A DNA stretch of 22,432 bases from DATLZC01 sp037444005 (GCA_037444005.1 JBBING010000035.1:1-22432); one strand, 5' to 3'. Counted from the stretch's first letter, positions 12,580 through 20,384 are shown. The notes: generated by a model not told the origin, from the sequence alone. Translations and numbers: made by a program.

Positions 12580-13445
12580 TGCACGCCGGCGAGCAGGGCG
12601 CGCACCTCGCCCGCTCCGCGCAGCCCATGCGCGTACCCCGCCTCGGCGGCCGGCTTGCGCCGCGCCGGATCCATGAGGTTCGGCCCGAAGGCTTCGCGCT
12701 CCGCTTCGCCCGGCGCGATGAGCGCTGTGCGCACGCCCGCCGCCTGGAGCGCGGCGATCTCGCGCTCGACCTGGAGCGACCCCACGCGTCCCACCCGCTG
12801 CGCCGTGTCCTGCGTGACGGGCGCGACGACGAGCACGGCGTCAGGCTTCGCGCGCAGCGTGAGGTCGGCGTTGGTGACGGACCGGACACCGCCGTCCATG
12901 TACCGGCGTCCGTCGATGGTGATCGGCGGGAAGATGCCCGGCACCGCGCACGACGCCGCCACCGCCCGTCGCAGCGAGACGCCGCTGGTCCGGTCGAACG
13001 CCACGAAGGCGCCGGAGACGCAGTCGACGGCCGTGGTCACCAGCGGCGCTTCCGGCCACGCGTCGTCCAGCACGAATGCCGAGAGAAACTCTTCTTCGGG
13101 CGGCGTCCGCGCCGCAAGCGCCAGCTCGCCGATGGCCCGGCGCGCCTCCTCCGTCATCTCCTCGAACGACGCCCACAGCGCGAAGATTCGCTGCATCGTC
13201 TCGAGGTCCGGCTCGGAGCGCGCCACCCGGCGTTCGTCGCCCCGGGTGAGTAGCGTGTCGTACTCGGCCAGCGGGTCCCGTCCCCGGGCGACCTGCGTTC
13301 CGACGACGGAGCCTGCCGACGTCCCCACGACGAGGGCCGCCTCGCGCGGGTCCACGCCCGACGCCGCCAGGCCCGCGAGCACGCCCGTCTCCCAGGCGAT
13401 GCCGACCGGGCCTCCGCCGCCGAGCGCGAGCGCCCACCGTACCAT
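12576..13445 (-). CDS. Patatin-like phospholipase / RssA-type serine hydrolase
   Basis: A probable lipid acyl hydrolase of 289 residues. The oxyanion-hole block is GGGGPVG at 9-15, the nucleophile Ser43 sits in GTSAG (41-45), and the dyad aspartate is Asp184 in DGG (184-186). All catalytic parts are intact. No signal peptide or clear membrane segment is seen, so it is likely cytoplasmic, like most bacterial stand-alone patatins. Start: ATG 13445; the upstream Shine-Dalgarno is weak (GGGA about 7 nt away). It is the last gene of the mnmA-led minus-strand series, 76 bp after the phosphatidyltransferase. Its TAG overlaps the end of the convergent C26 hydrolase by 4 bp. Confidence 0.9.
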   Translation of the reverse strand: MVRWALALGGGGPVGIAWETGVLAGLAASGVDPREAALVVGTSAGSVVGTQVARGRDPLAEYDTLLTRGDERRVARSEPDLETMQRIFALWASFEEMTEEARRAIGELALAARTPPEEEFLSAFVLDDAWPEAPLVTTAVDCVSGAFVAFDRTSGVSLRRAVAASCAVPGIFPPITIDGRRYMDGGVRSVTNADLTLRAKPDAVLVVAPVTQDTAQRVGRVGSLQVEREIAALQAAGVRTALIAPGEAEREAFGPNLMDPARRKPAAEAGYAHGLRGAGEVRALLAGVH

Positions 13446-13521
13446 ACGTCCCGTGCCTTCCCGTGCGGCCCGCGGTGCGCCGCCCCCGTATGATGCCCCG
13501 TCGACCCCTCGACCGCCAGCC

Positions 13522-14136
13522 TCACGGCGCGCGGTCGAGGGGGCCGCGCGCGGCGAGCAGGCGCCAGCCCACGGTAAGCCACGACAGCGCGGCGACCGCG
13601 GCGAGCGTCCAGTACGCCTGTCCCACGATGGCGCCGATGGCCAGCGCCAGCATCCGGACGTCGCGCGAGGCCAGTCCCATGACGGCGCCCGCGACGTCGC
13701 GGCCTCCCTCGTGCTCGATCCGCGCCCGCGAATAGCTGACGGACAGCGCTCCGACGAGAGCGGCCAGCCCTATCAGGAGCGGCGCGGGCCAGTCTTCGTT
13801 CACTGCGGCCCACCACGCGAGCCCACCGATGACGGCGGCGTCGCCGTAGCGGTCGAGGACGGCGTCGAACACCGCCCCGAATCGGCTCGTCATGCCTTTC
13901 AAGCGCGCGAGATCGCCGTCGGCTCCGTCGACGATAGACGACGCCTGGATGAGCACGCCCGCCTCGATGTTGCGCCCGGCGCCGAGCAGGGCGAGCGCTC
14001 CCGCGGCCAGGAGCGCGGCCGCGACTGAGACCTGGTTCGGCGTGGCCGGCGTACGCGCCAGCGCGCCGGCCAGCGGACGGGAGAGCCTTCGGTTCAGGTA
14101 TCGGGAGACGGGGCCTTCAAGCGACGAAAACGCCAT
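13522..14136 (-). CDS. CDP-alcohol phosphatidyltransferase family membrane enzyme
   Basis: Transfers a substituted phosphate from a CDP-alcohol to a second alcohol in the membrane. The 204-residue protein has a complete family signature D-x2-D-G-x2-A-R-x8-G-x3-D-x3-D at 70-95 (Asp70, Asp73, Asp91, Asp95). Hydrophobic segments before and after it (about 36-55, 58-69, 102-112, 118-135, 150-170, 175-190) fit a six-helix membrane enzyme. ATG 14136 lies within the 3' end of the nucleotidyltransferase gene (20-bp overlap) and has only a weak ribosome site, so its translation is probably coupled. Next to a CTP-type nucleotidyltransferase, it resembles the transferase half of di-myo-inositol-phosphate synthase. 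Phospholipid synthesis (for example phosphatidylinositol-phosphate type) is the alternative. Confidence 0.88.
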   Translation of the reverse strand: MAFSSLEGPVSRYLNRRLSRPLAGALARTPATPNQVSVAAALLAAGALALLGAGRNIEAGVLIQASSIVDGADGDLARLKGMTSRFGAVFDAVLDRYGDAAVIGGLAWWAAVNEDWPAPLLIGLAALVGALSVSYSRARIEHEGGRDVAGAVMGLASRDVRMLALAIGAIVGQAYWTLAAVAALSWLTVGWRLLAARGPLDRAP

Positions 14137-14857
14137 CGCGAGCCAGCGCTTCCGCCCGGGCGAGGTCGCCCGGCGTGTCTACGTCGAGCCACCGGGGAGA
14201 GCCGAGGTCGACGGCGCGAAGTTCTCCGGCGTCCGCCAGCGCCTGCAGCACGGCCGCCGCCTCCCCGTCCCGGAGGCCACGCTGAAGGAGAGGCGGGATC
14301 GTCTCGGTGACCCAGAAGATCCCCATATCGACGGCGTTCCACGGCTCGATCCGCTTGCCGATGCGCACCACCCGCCCGTCTTCGACGAGGACGCGGGTCG
14401 CCTCGCCGTCGTCGTCCCCGAGGTCGGAGCCGTCGACGGCGATGGCGGGAAACGGCCCCACGGCGCCCAGGAACCGCCGGAGCGCGCCCGGCTCCATGAG
14501 ATGGTCGCCCATCACCACCGCAAAGGGCGGGTCCCACGCACGCGACGCCACCCACAGCGAACGCGCGTTGCCGAGCGTGAACGCCTCGTTCTCGGCATAC
14601 GACACCCGCAGGCCGTAGCGAGCGCCGTCCCCGACCCAGCGCTTCACCTGGTCGCCTTCGTAGCCGACGACCAGGAGGACCTCCGAGACGCCGGCGTCTG
14701 CGACGGCCCGCAGCACGTACGCGATGAGAGGGATGCCCGCCACCGGCGCCAGCGCCTTCGGGCGGCCGTCGGTGTACGGCCTCAAGCGCCCGCCGTCGCC
14801 CGCCGCGAGAATCGCGACGCGCGGCGAACGGCGGCGGCTGGCGTCGAGTTGTGGCAC
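14117..14857 (-). CDS. Nucleotidyltransferase, sugar- or inositol-phosphate type
   Basis: A nucleotidyltransferase of 246 residues that would activate a phosphorylated sugar or polyol with an NTP. The nucleotide-binding block is AILAAGDGGRLRPYT at 15-29, then RPKALAPVAGIPLI with Lys34. The metal-binding Asp118 is in VVMGDHLM. The C-terminal part (VDMGIFWVTETIP, RWLDVDTPGDLARAE) follows the nucleotidyltransferase fold without a left-handed helix domain. Start: GTG 14857 with GGGAG 6 nt upstream. It is 32 bp after mnmA and overlaps the phosphatidyltransferase by 20 bp. The pairing suggests it makes the CDP-linked substrate of that enzyme, as inositol-1-phosphate cytidylyltransferase does. Choice of CTP and inositol phosphate is inferred from context only. 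Confidence 0.87.
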   Translation of the reverse strand: MPQLDASRRRSPRVAILAAGDGGRLRPYTDGRPKALAPVAGIPLIAYVLRAVADAGVSEVLLVVGYEGDQVKRWVGDGARYGLRVSYAENEAFTLGNARSLWVASRAWDPPFAVVMGDHLMEPGALRRFLGAVGPFPAIAVDGSDLGDDDGEATRVLVEDGRVVRIGKRIEPWNAVDMGIFWVTETIPPLLQRGLRDGEAAAVLQALADAGELRAVDLGSPRWLDVDTPGDLARAEALARDGVFVA

Positions 14858-14889
14858 GAGCGGCTCCCGGAACGATTGCAGGCGAGACG

Positions 14890-15972
14890 TCAGGCGCGGA
14901 GCGCCCGGGCGATGGTCCCTCCACCAAGCACTTCGTCGCCGTCGTAGAAGACCGCCGCCTGGCCCGGCGTCACCGCGCGCTGCGGACGCTCGAATCGCAC
15001 CTCGGCGCCCCCTTCGCAGGGGACGACCACGGCGCGCGCCGGCTCCGTCCGGTACCGGATCTTCACATCGAGCGTCAGGGGCTCCGTGGGGGCCTCATCG
15101 CTCACCCACCGCACATCCTCGACGAGGGCGCGGCGTGCGAGCAGCTCCTCCTCCGGCCCGATCACAACGACGTTGCGGGCGGGGTCGATGGCGGTCACGT
15201 ACCGCGGTTCGCCGAACGCCACGCCGAGCCCCTTGCGCTGCCCGACCGTGTAGGCGGCGACGCCGCGATGCTGCCCGACGACGGCTCCGGTCTCGTCGAC
15301 GATCGGCCCCGGCTCCAGCGGAAGCCGGCTCGACAGGAAGGCGCGATAGTCGCCGCCGGGAATGAAGCAAATGTCGGCGCTGTCGGGCTTCGCCGCGACC
15401 GGCAGCCCGAATTCGCGGGCGAGCGCCCTCACGGCGTCCTTCGTGTACGCGCCCACCGGAAACAGCGTACGGGCGAGCTCGCGCTGCCCGAGCGTGTACA
15501 GGACGTACGACTGGTCCTTCGCGGCGTCCACAGCCCGCAGCAGCCGATACCGGACGTCCCGGCGCTCGATGCGGGCGTAGTGCCCCGTCGCCAGGTAGTC
15601 GGCGCCGAACGCCTCAGCCCGCGCCAGCAGGGCGTCGAACTTCACGTGCTGGTTGCACGCGAGACACGGGTTCGGCGTGCGACCGCTCGCGTACTCCTCG
15701 ACGAAGTAGTCGACGACGCGCGCGCCGAACTCGCGCTCCAGGTTGAGCACGTAGTGCGGAATCCCCAGCGCGTCGGCGGCGGCCCGGGCGTCGTCCGTGT
15801 CTTCGACCGAGCAGCAGCGCCGCTGGCTCGGGAGCGCCGCGGGGTCCTCCTTCGTCCACAGGCGCATGGTGACGCCGATGACGTCGTAGCCCTCGCGGGC
15901 GAGCAGGCCCGCGGCCACGGCCGAATCGACCCCGCCGGACATGGCGACGACCACACGCGGTCTGCGAGACAT
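14890..15972 (-). CDS. mnmA: tRNA-specific 2-thiouridylase MnmA
   Basis: Adds sulfur to U34 of the wobble position in Lys, Glu and Gln tRNAs. The 360-residue protein has the pyrophosphate loop SGGVDS (12-17), the catalytic Cys106 in PNPCLACNQHVKF, and the second catalytic Cys202 in SADICFIPG. Cys103 makes a Cys-x2-Cys with the nucleophile, and Cys53-Cys54 (RRCCSVED) form an extra pair, as in many non-proteobacterial MnmA proteins. The C-terminal beta-barrel (TVGQRKGLGVAFGEPRYV) is complete. Start: ATG 15972 with AAGGA about 8 nt upstream. First of a minus-strand series with the nucleotidyltransferase 32 bp downstream; rsfS is divergent 81 bp away. Confidence 0.97.
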   Translation of the reverse strand: MSRRPRVVVAMSGGVDSAVAAGLLAREGYDVIGVTMRLWTKEDPAALPSQRRCCSVEDTDDARAAADALGIPHYVLNLEREFGARVVDYFVEEYASGRTPNPCLACNQHVKFDALLARAEAFGADYLATGHYARIERRDVRYRLLRAVDAAKDQSYVLYTLGQRELARTLFPVGAYTKDAVRALAREFGLPVAAKPDSADICFIPGGDYRAFLSSRLPLEPGPIVDETGAVVGQHRGVAAYTVGQRKGLGVAFGEPRYVTAIDPARNVVVIGPEEELLARRALVEDVRWVSDEAPTEPLTLDVKIRYRTEPARAVVVPCEGGAEVRFERPQRAVTPGQAAVFYDGDEVLGGGTIARALRA

Positions 15973-16053
15973 CAGGCATCCTTTCGGCGCCGGCGATGTT
16001 CAGGCGCGGCGCCCATGGTTCGATCATCCTATCGGACGGGAGGCCCGCCCGCT

Positions 16054-16452
16054 ATGCATGGTATACTTGACGCGATAGATCGGGCCTCTGAGAGGTGGCT
16101 GCTTCTGCAACCTGGGGAACTCGCTCGACGCATCGTCGACCTGCTCTCTGACCGGCAAGCCGAAGATGTCGTCCTCCTCGATATCTCCCGCGTCGCCAGC
16201 TTCGCCGACTATTTCGTGATCGCGTCGGCCATCAACCCGCGGCACATGGGCGCGCTCATCGAAGCGCTCGACCGCGACCTCAAGGCGAACGACGCCGTCA
16301 GCCCGCTCCGGCACGAGGGCGAGATCGACTCCGGTTGGGTGCTGGTCGACTTCGGCTCCGTCATCGTTCACCTGTTCGCTCCGGAGCAGCGGGCGTACTA
16401 CAACCTCGAACAGCTCTGGGCGCGGGCGCGCGAGGTCGTCCGTATTCAGTGA
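16054..16452 (+). CDS. rsfS: Ribosome silencing factor RsfS
   Basis: RsfS binds ribosomal protein L14 and blocks joining of the two ribosomal subunits under poor nutrition. The 132-residue product contains the family core AEDVVLLDISRVASFADYF, then IASAINPRHMGALIEAL and the end block SGWVLVDFGSVIVHLFAPEQRAYYNLEQLW. The first ~20 residues are not conserved. ATG 16054 has GGGAGG 10 nt upstream. A TATACT at 16062-16067 lies inside the first codons, so a start further in cannot be excluded, although no good start codon is seen there. Its stop overlaps the convergent ndk stop by 7 bp. Confidence 0.92.
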   Translation: MHGILDAIDRASERWLLLQPGELARRIVDLLSDRQAEDVVLLDISRVASFADYFVIASAINPRHMGALIEALDRDLKANDAVSPLRHEGEIDSGWVLVDFGSVIVHLFAPEQRAYYNLEQLWARAREVVRIQ

Positions 16453-16907
16453 CGCGGCTCTTCGAAGATCCAGCGGTCGGTCTCCCGCTCCCACGTGACG
16501 AGCTCGTCCGCGCGGAAGAACAGGTCGATCTCCTTCTGCGCGTTCTCGGGTGAGTCCGAGCCGTGGATGAGGTTGCGCCCGATTTCGAGGGCGAGGTCGC
16601 CCCGGATGGTGCCGGGAGCGGCCTCGACCGGGTTGGTGGCGCCCATCGCGTTGCGCACCAGCGCGACGGCGTTGGCGCCTTCGAAAACCGCGGCGATGAT
16701 GGGGCTCGAGGTGATGTACCGGACGAGGCTCTCGAAGAACGGCTTCCCCTCGTGAACCGCGTAGTGCCGGCGCGCCAGCGCCTCGTCGACGTGCAGCAGT
16801 TTCAGTCCGACGATCTTCAGGCCCCGCCGCTCGAGGCGCCCCAGGATCTCGCCTGCGAGGCCCCGTTGCATCGCGTCCGGCTTCACCAGCACCAGCGTTC
16901 GTTCCAT
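16446..16907 (-). CDS. ndk: Nucleoside diphosphate kinase
   Basis: Transfers the gamma-phosphate between nucleoside di- and triphosphates. The 153-residue protein has the N-terminal ERTLVLVKPDAMQRG with Lys9, the segment VRNAMGATNP, and the phospho-histidine His115 in NLIHGSDSPENA. Length is as expected for bacterial Ndk (about 140-150). Start: ATG 16907 with GGAGG 5 nt upstream. It lies 16 bp after tsaB on the same strand, so the two are probably co-transcribed; the gene end overlaps rsfS by 7 bp in convergent orientation. Confidence 0.97.
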   Translation of the reverse strand: MERTLVLVKPDAMQRGLAGEILGRLERRGLKIVGLKLLHVDEALARRHYAVHEGKPFFESLVRYITSSPIIAAVFEGANAVALVRNAMGATNPVEAAPGTIRGDLALEIGRNLIHGSDSPENAQKEIDLFFRADELVTWERETDRWIFEEPRH

Positions 16908-16923
16908 CCGTCCTCCGTCGCGT

Positions 16924-17592
16924 TCAGGTGGATTGCGGCCCGATAGCGGGCTCCCGCAAGTATAGGGGCGCGAGGGTCTTAGGATCATGGGTTCGGCCCT
17001 CGCGGAGCCGCCACCAGCCCAGCTCGGCCAGGCACGACGGCCGCCGCTCAGGGTTCACATGCGGGGCCGCCCACCGGCCCGCCGCTTCGAGCGTCGCCCG
17101 CAGCTCGGCGTCGAGCTCGCCGCAGAAGAGGGCCGGTTCCTCGACCATCGCGAGCATGGTCTCCGGTCTCGTGGCGCGCGGCGGAAGCTGCTCGACGGTG
17201 ACGCCCGCCGCCGTGAGGTACACCGCCCACGCCACCTCTCCCCGTCCGGCGCGATGCACCGGCACGAGGCGCGCGGGGTACCCCAGGTACGGGTACGCGT
17301 CCAGCTCGAGCCGGCCGACGCCCACAAGCGGAATCTCTAGGCCGTACGCGAGCCCTTTCGCCGTGCTCACGCCGACCCGCAGCCCGAAGTAGCTCCCCGG
17401 CCCGATGTTCACGAACACGGCGGTGAGATCGCCCTTCGCCGTCCCGCACTGTCGCAGGAGCTCGTCGATGGCCGGCATGAGCTCGCTCGCGTGGCGCCGC
17501 CCCGAATGCCACGAGCGCTCGGCGATCACGCGCCCTTCTCGCGACAGGGCGATACCGGCGCGGTCACCCGCGGTGTCGATCGACAGCTCCAT
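16924..17592 (-). CDS. tsaB: TsaB, threonylcarbamoyladenosine (t6A37) tRNA-modification subunit
   Basis: TsaB is the ASKHA-fold scaffold that works with TsaD and TsaE to make t6A at tRNA position 37. The 222-residue protein starts ELSIDTAGDRAGIAL, contains HASELMPAIDELL (34-46) and the family block GPGSYFGLRVGVSTAKGLAYG (64-84; split here as GPGSYFGLRVG and STAKGLAYG). The usual F-T of GPGSFTGLR reads Y-F. The C-terminal half is variable, as in the family. Start: ATG 17592 with GGAGG 8 nt upstream. The partner TsaE is encoded nearby at 17997-18533; TsaD is not in the window. Confidence 0.93.
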   Translation of the reverse strand: MELSIDTAGDRAGIALSREGRVIAERSWHSGRRHASELMPAIDELLRQCGTAKGDLTAVFVNIGPGSYFGLRVGVSTAKGLAYGLEIPLVGVGRLELDAYPYLGYPARLVPVHRAGRGEVAWAVYLTAAGVTVEQLPPRATRPETMLAMVEEPALFCGELDAELRATLEAAGRWAAPHVNPERRPSCLAELGWWRLREGRTHDPKTLAPLYLREPAIGPQST

Positions 17593-17662
17593 CCATCGGC
17601 CTCCGTTTCCGCGGCGAACGGCCGTTGGCGCTCCCGGCGGGAGCCGTTACGCTGGGGACAGC

Positions 17663-18070
17663 ATGGAGACGACGCTGCGCTGGATCAAGGGACACCAGTT
17701 CGTGGCCGAGGACGGCGACGGCGGCGCGATCGTCATCGACGCCCGGGGCGATGACGGCGCGAAAGCCGGCTTCAAGCCGACGGCCCTGTTGCTCGCTTCC
17801 CTGGGCGCCTGCGCCGCGTACGACGTCATCGATATCCTCCGGAAGCAGCGGCAGGATCTGCGCGGTATGCGCATCCAGGTCGAGGGCGATCAGGAGCCCG
17901 ACCCGCCGTGGCCGTTCACCCGCTTCCGACTGCGGTTCGAGCTGTCGGGCCGGGGGCTCGACGGCGAGAAGGCGCGGCGCGCCGTCGACCTCGCGGTCAC
18001 GAAGTACTGCGCCGTCGTCGCGAGCCTGAAGGCGCCGGTCGAGACGGAGATCGCGATTCGCGAGACGTAG
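17663..18070 (+). CDS. OsmC/YhfA-family protein
   Basis: An OsmC-superfamily protein of 135 residues. Members reduce organic hydroperoxides using two cysteines; YhfA-type members are less well defined. The two cysteines are present: Cys50 in SLGACAAYDVIDIL and Cys116 in TKYCAVVASL. The GFKPTALLLASLGAC stretch and the short N-terminal sheet match the small YhfA branch. Start: ATG 17663 after GGGGA; the upstream 6-bp GCTCCC/GGGAGC hairpin (17630-17643) may be regulatory. The last 74 bp overlap the 3' end of the convergent tsaE gene. It has no obvious operon partner. Confidence 0.9.
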   Translation: METTLRWIKGHQFVAEDGDGGAIVIDARGDDGAKAGFKPTALLLASLGACAAYDVIDILRKQRQDLRGMRIQVEGDQEPDPPWPFTRFRLRFELSGRGLDGEKARRAVDLAVTKYCAVVASLKAPVETEIAIRET

Positions 18071-18533
18071 CCCGGAGACGGAACCGCTTCAACAGCGCTT
18101 CGTACCGGGCCCCTTCCGCCACCAGCTCGATGCGACGCTCGGACGGCGTCGCGCCGTACGCGAGCCGCACCAGGAGGCGCTCGCGGGGAAGCTCTTCCCA
18201 AGCCCGCTCGGGCCACTCGACGACCAGCACCCCGTCCTTCGCTGTCTCCTCGAGGGCGAGATCGAAGACGTCGCGAGGGTCTTCGAGCCGGTAGAGGTCC
18301 GCGTGACACAGCCGGAGCCGGCCCGCGTATTCATTCACCAGCACGAACGACGAGCTCTTGATGGCCGCGGTCACGTCCAGCCCGCGGCCGATACCCTGGG
18401 CCAGCACCGTCTTGCCCGCGCCAAGCTCTCCCTGCAGCAGCACCACGTCTCCCGCGGCCAGCGCCCGCCCGATGCGCTCCCCGAGACGCCGCGTCTGCGC
18501 GGCGGACCGCGACACCAGCGCAATCTCCGTCAT
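17997..18533 (-). CDS. tsaE: TsaE, t6A-synthesis ATPase, with unusual C-terminal tail
   Basis: TsaE is the P-loop ATPase that drives the TsaB-TsaD complex. The 178-residue protein has Walker A GELGAGKT at 35-42, the HADLYRL block (77-83) and VVEWPER (104-110). The conserved domain ends near residue 152. The last ~25 residues (about 154-178), rich in Arg and Ser, are encoded opposite the end of the OsmC gene, a 74-bp antiparallel overlap. This extension is probably a read-through of stop loss and not a functional domain. ATG 18533 overlaps the thiL stop by 4 bases (ATGA), so it is translated with thiL. Confidence 0.93.
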   Translation of the reverse strand: MTEIALVSRSAAQTRRLGERIGRALAAGDVVLLQGELGAGKTVLAQGIGRGLDVTAAIKSSSFVLVNEYAGRLRLCHADLYRLEDPRDVFDLALEETAKDGVLVVEWPERAWEELPRERLLVRLAYGATPSERRIELVAEGARYEALLKRFRLRATSRESRSPSRPAPSGSRRRRSTS

Positions 18534-19537
18534 GGCGCACGCCCCCGCGCGAAATGGTCCCAGCCCCCGGCTCCCACGTGCAGCTCGCGGCCGCCCGGCC
18601 CCTCGACACGGACCCGCGGAGGCCCCTCCACCAGCTCGCCCACGACCGTCACCGGGACATCCACCGCCCGCCGCACGGCCTCGACCTGCGCCGGCGTCCC
18701 GGTGAACAGAAGCTCGTAGTCCTCGCCTCCGGACAGCGCGAGTTCGAGGGCGTCGTCCGGGAACGCCGCCACGAGCTCGACGGCGACGGGAACCTTCTCG
18801 GCCCAGAGGACGGCGCCGCAGCGGCTCCGCTCGCAGATGTGTCCGAGGTCCTGTACGAGGCCGTCGCTCACGTCGATGGCGCAACACACGCCAGCGTCGA
18901 GCGCCGCGCGTCCAGCGTCGACCCGGGGCTCAGGGCGCTCCTGCGCCTTCAACAGCGGTTCGGCGGCGTCTTGCGGAGCCGTCGACCCCAGCAGCAGGCG
19001 GACGCCGCCCGCCGCGGCGCCCAGATGCCCCGTCACCGCCACGACATCGCCCGGCCGGCCGGCGTCCCGCCGGAGCAGCGCGGCGTCTCCGTCGGGACCG
19101 ACACGCGCCCAGCCGTTCAGCGCCACGGTGATGACCACGACGGGCGCCGCGACGACGTCGCCCCCGGCGACGGCGACGCCGTACGCCTTGGCGCAATCGG
19201 CGAGCCCCTCGTACAGGTCGAAGATGTCGTCCGCCAGGAGGTCTCCCGGCAGGGCGAGCGTGACCAGCGCGTACGCGGGCGTTCCGCCCATCGCCGCGAC
19301 GTCGCTGACGTTGACGGCGAGCGCCTTCCAGCCCAGATGCCGCCAGCTCCGTGGCCGCTCGGGAAAGTGGACGCCCTGCACCAGGGTGTCGGTGGTCACG
19401 ATCTCGAAGCGGTCGGCGGCCCAGACCGCGGCGTCGTCGCCGATGCCGACGACGGGAGCGCCCAGGACGCCGCGGGCGTCGAGACGCTCCTGCAGCCGGG
19501 CAATGAGCCCGAACTCGCCGAGATCGGCCACTCTCAC
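18530..19537 (-). CDS. thiL: Thiamine-monophosphate kinase
   Basis: ThiL phosphorylates thiamine monophosphate to the active cofactor. The 335-residue protein has GIGDDAAVW (31-39), TTDTLVQGVHF (48-58), AVNVSDVAAMGGTP (74-87), GVAVAGGDVV (120-129), DVSDGL (222-227) and SGGEDYELLF (269-278). These are all family signatures. Start: GTG 19537. A perfect -10 TATAAT lies 6 bp upstream with no room for a ribosome site, so the mRNA may be leaderless. A second in-frame GTG is at 19531. The product is normal length. tsaE follows by a 4-base overlap. Confidence 0.95.
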   Translation of the reverse strand: MRVADLGEFGLIARLQERLDARGVLGAPVVGIGDDAAVWAADRFEIVTTDTLVQGVHFPERPRSWRHLGWKALAVNVSDVAAMGGTPAYALVTLALPGDLLADDIFDLYEGLADCAKAYGVAVAGGDVVAAPVVVITVALNGWARVGPDGDAALLRRDAGRPGDVVAVTGHLGAAAGGVRLLLGSTAPQDAAEPLLKAQERPEPRVDAGRAALDAGVCCAIDVSDGLVQDLGHICERSRCGAVLWAEKVPVAVELVAAFPDDALELALSGGEDYELLFTGTPAQVEAVRRAVDVPVTVVGELVEGPPRVRVEGPGGRELHVGAGGWDHFARGRAP

Positions 19538-19543
19538 GCCGGG

Positions 19544-19549
19544 ATTATA
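19544..19549 (-). promoter_or_regulatory. -10 element of thiL-tsaE, likely leaderless transcript
   Basis: The minus strand reads TATAAT exactly, 6 bp upstream of the GTG start codon. Transcription would begin at or next to the start codon. No clear -35 is seen. There are longer in-frame extensions upstream, but they cross this promoter and the divergent metallophosphoesterase gene. Confidence 0.5.
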
Positions 19550-19633
19550 CGAGTGTAGGCGGCGACGCGCCGGAGCCGGCTGGCCCGCCTCCGCGCCGCG
19601 GGCTACCATGCCCTCCACGGGAGGACGGAGGCC

Positions 19634-20368
19634 GTGCGGGCCGCGCTCATCGCCGACGTGCACGCCAACCTGGTCGCCTTCGAGGCCGTCCTCGCGCACG
19701 CCCGCGATCAGGGCGGCTTCGACGAGATCTGGTGTCTCGGCGACATCGTCGGCTACGGCCCCAGGCCGGCCAAGTGCATCGACCTCCTGCGTGAACACCC
19801 GCACCGCGCCGTCGCCGGGAACCACGACCTCGCGGCTTGCGGCGAGCTCGGCGTCGAGGACTTCAACGACGCCGCCGCCCGCGCCGCGCTGTGGACCCGG
19901 GCGACGCTCGACGACGAGCGGAAGCGGTGGCTGGCGTCGCTTCCCCACGTCGAGCGCGCCGGCGACTTCACCTTGGTGCACGGGACGCTGCGCTCGCCCA
20001 TCTGGGAGTACCTGCTCTCGGAACGGCAGGCGGCGGACCAGCTCGCGCGTCAGGAGACGCCGTACAGCGCCGTGGGGCACTCGCACATCCCGTTCGTCGC
20101 TGTCGCCCGGAGCGGGGGCGGCGTCTCGCTCCGCCCGGTAGAGCCGGATGAAACCGTGACGCTCGGGGAAGCGCGGGCCATCGTGAATCCGGGCGGCGTC
20201 GGCCAGCCGCGCGACGGCAACCCGCGCGCCGCCTATGCGCTGTACGACAGCGACTCGCACGTCGTACGCTTCTTCCGCGTGCCGTACGACATCGCCGCCA
20301 CGCAGCGGCAGATGGAGGAGGTGCGGCTGCCCCGATGGCTGATCGACCGTCTCGCTTACGGGCGCTGA
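19634..20368 (+). CDS. Metallophosphoesterase (calcineurin-like)
   Basis: A phosphoesterase of 244 residues of the YfcE/DNA-repair-like branch that usually binds two metals. Ligands are all there: Asp8 and His10 in IADVHANL, Asp37 in LGDIVGYGP, Asn63/His64 in GNHD, His116 in TLVHGT, and His149/His151 in GHSHIP. No signal peptide. The natural substrate is unknown; small phosphodiesters are usual for the family. Start: GTG 19634, with GGGAGG 9 nt upstream. It is divergent from thiL with a 96-bp gap and 16 bp before a dehydrogenase gene, so the two may share a transcript. Confidence 0.92.
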   Translation: MRAALIADVHANLVAFEAVLAHARDQGGFDEIWCLGDIVGYGPRPAKCIDLLREHPHRAVAGNHDLAACGELGVEDFNDAAARAALWTRATLDDERKRWLASLPHVERAGDFTLVHGTLRSPIWEYLLSERQAADQLARQETPYSAVGHSHIPFVAVARSGGGVSLRPVEPDETVTLGEARAIVNPGGVGQPRDGNPRAAYALYDSDSHVVRFFRVPYDIAATQRQMEEVRLPRWLIDRLAYGR

Positions 20369-20384
20369 CCGCAAGGAGGACCGA

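Noticed and set aside
16062..16067. TATACT as the rsfS -10 promoter element
   Set aside because: It falls inside the best-supported start of rsfS, has no -35 at 16-18 bp, and no good downstream start codon exists.
14851..16452. Long 533-codon plus-strand frame upstream of rsfS
   Set aside because: It runs opposite the intact mnmA gene, has no family motifs, and is a codon shadow in high-GC DNA. Only the last 132 codons (rsfS) are real.
18530..20374. 614-codon minus-strand frame extending thiL upstream
   Set aside because: The extra part lies antisense to the metallophosphoesterase and crosses the TATAAT; the ThiL domain begins at about 19537.
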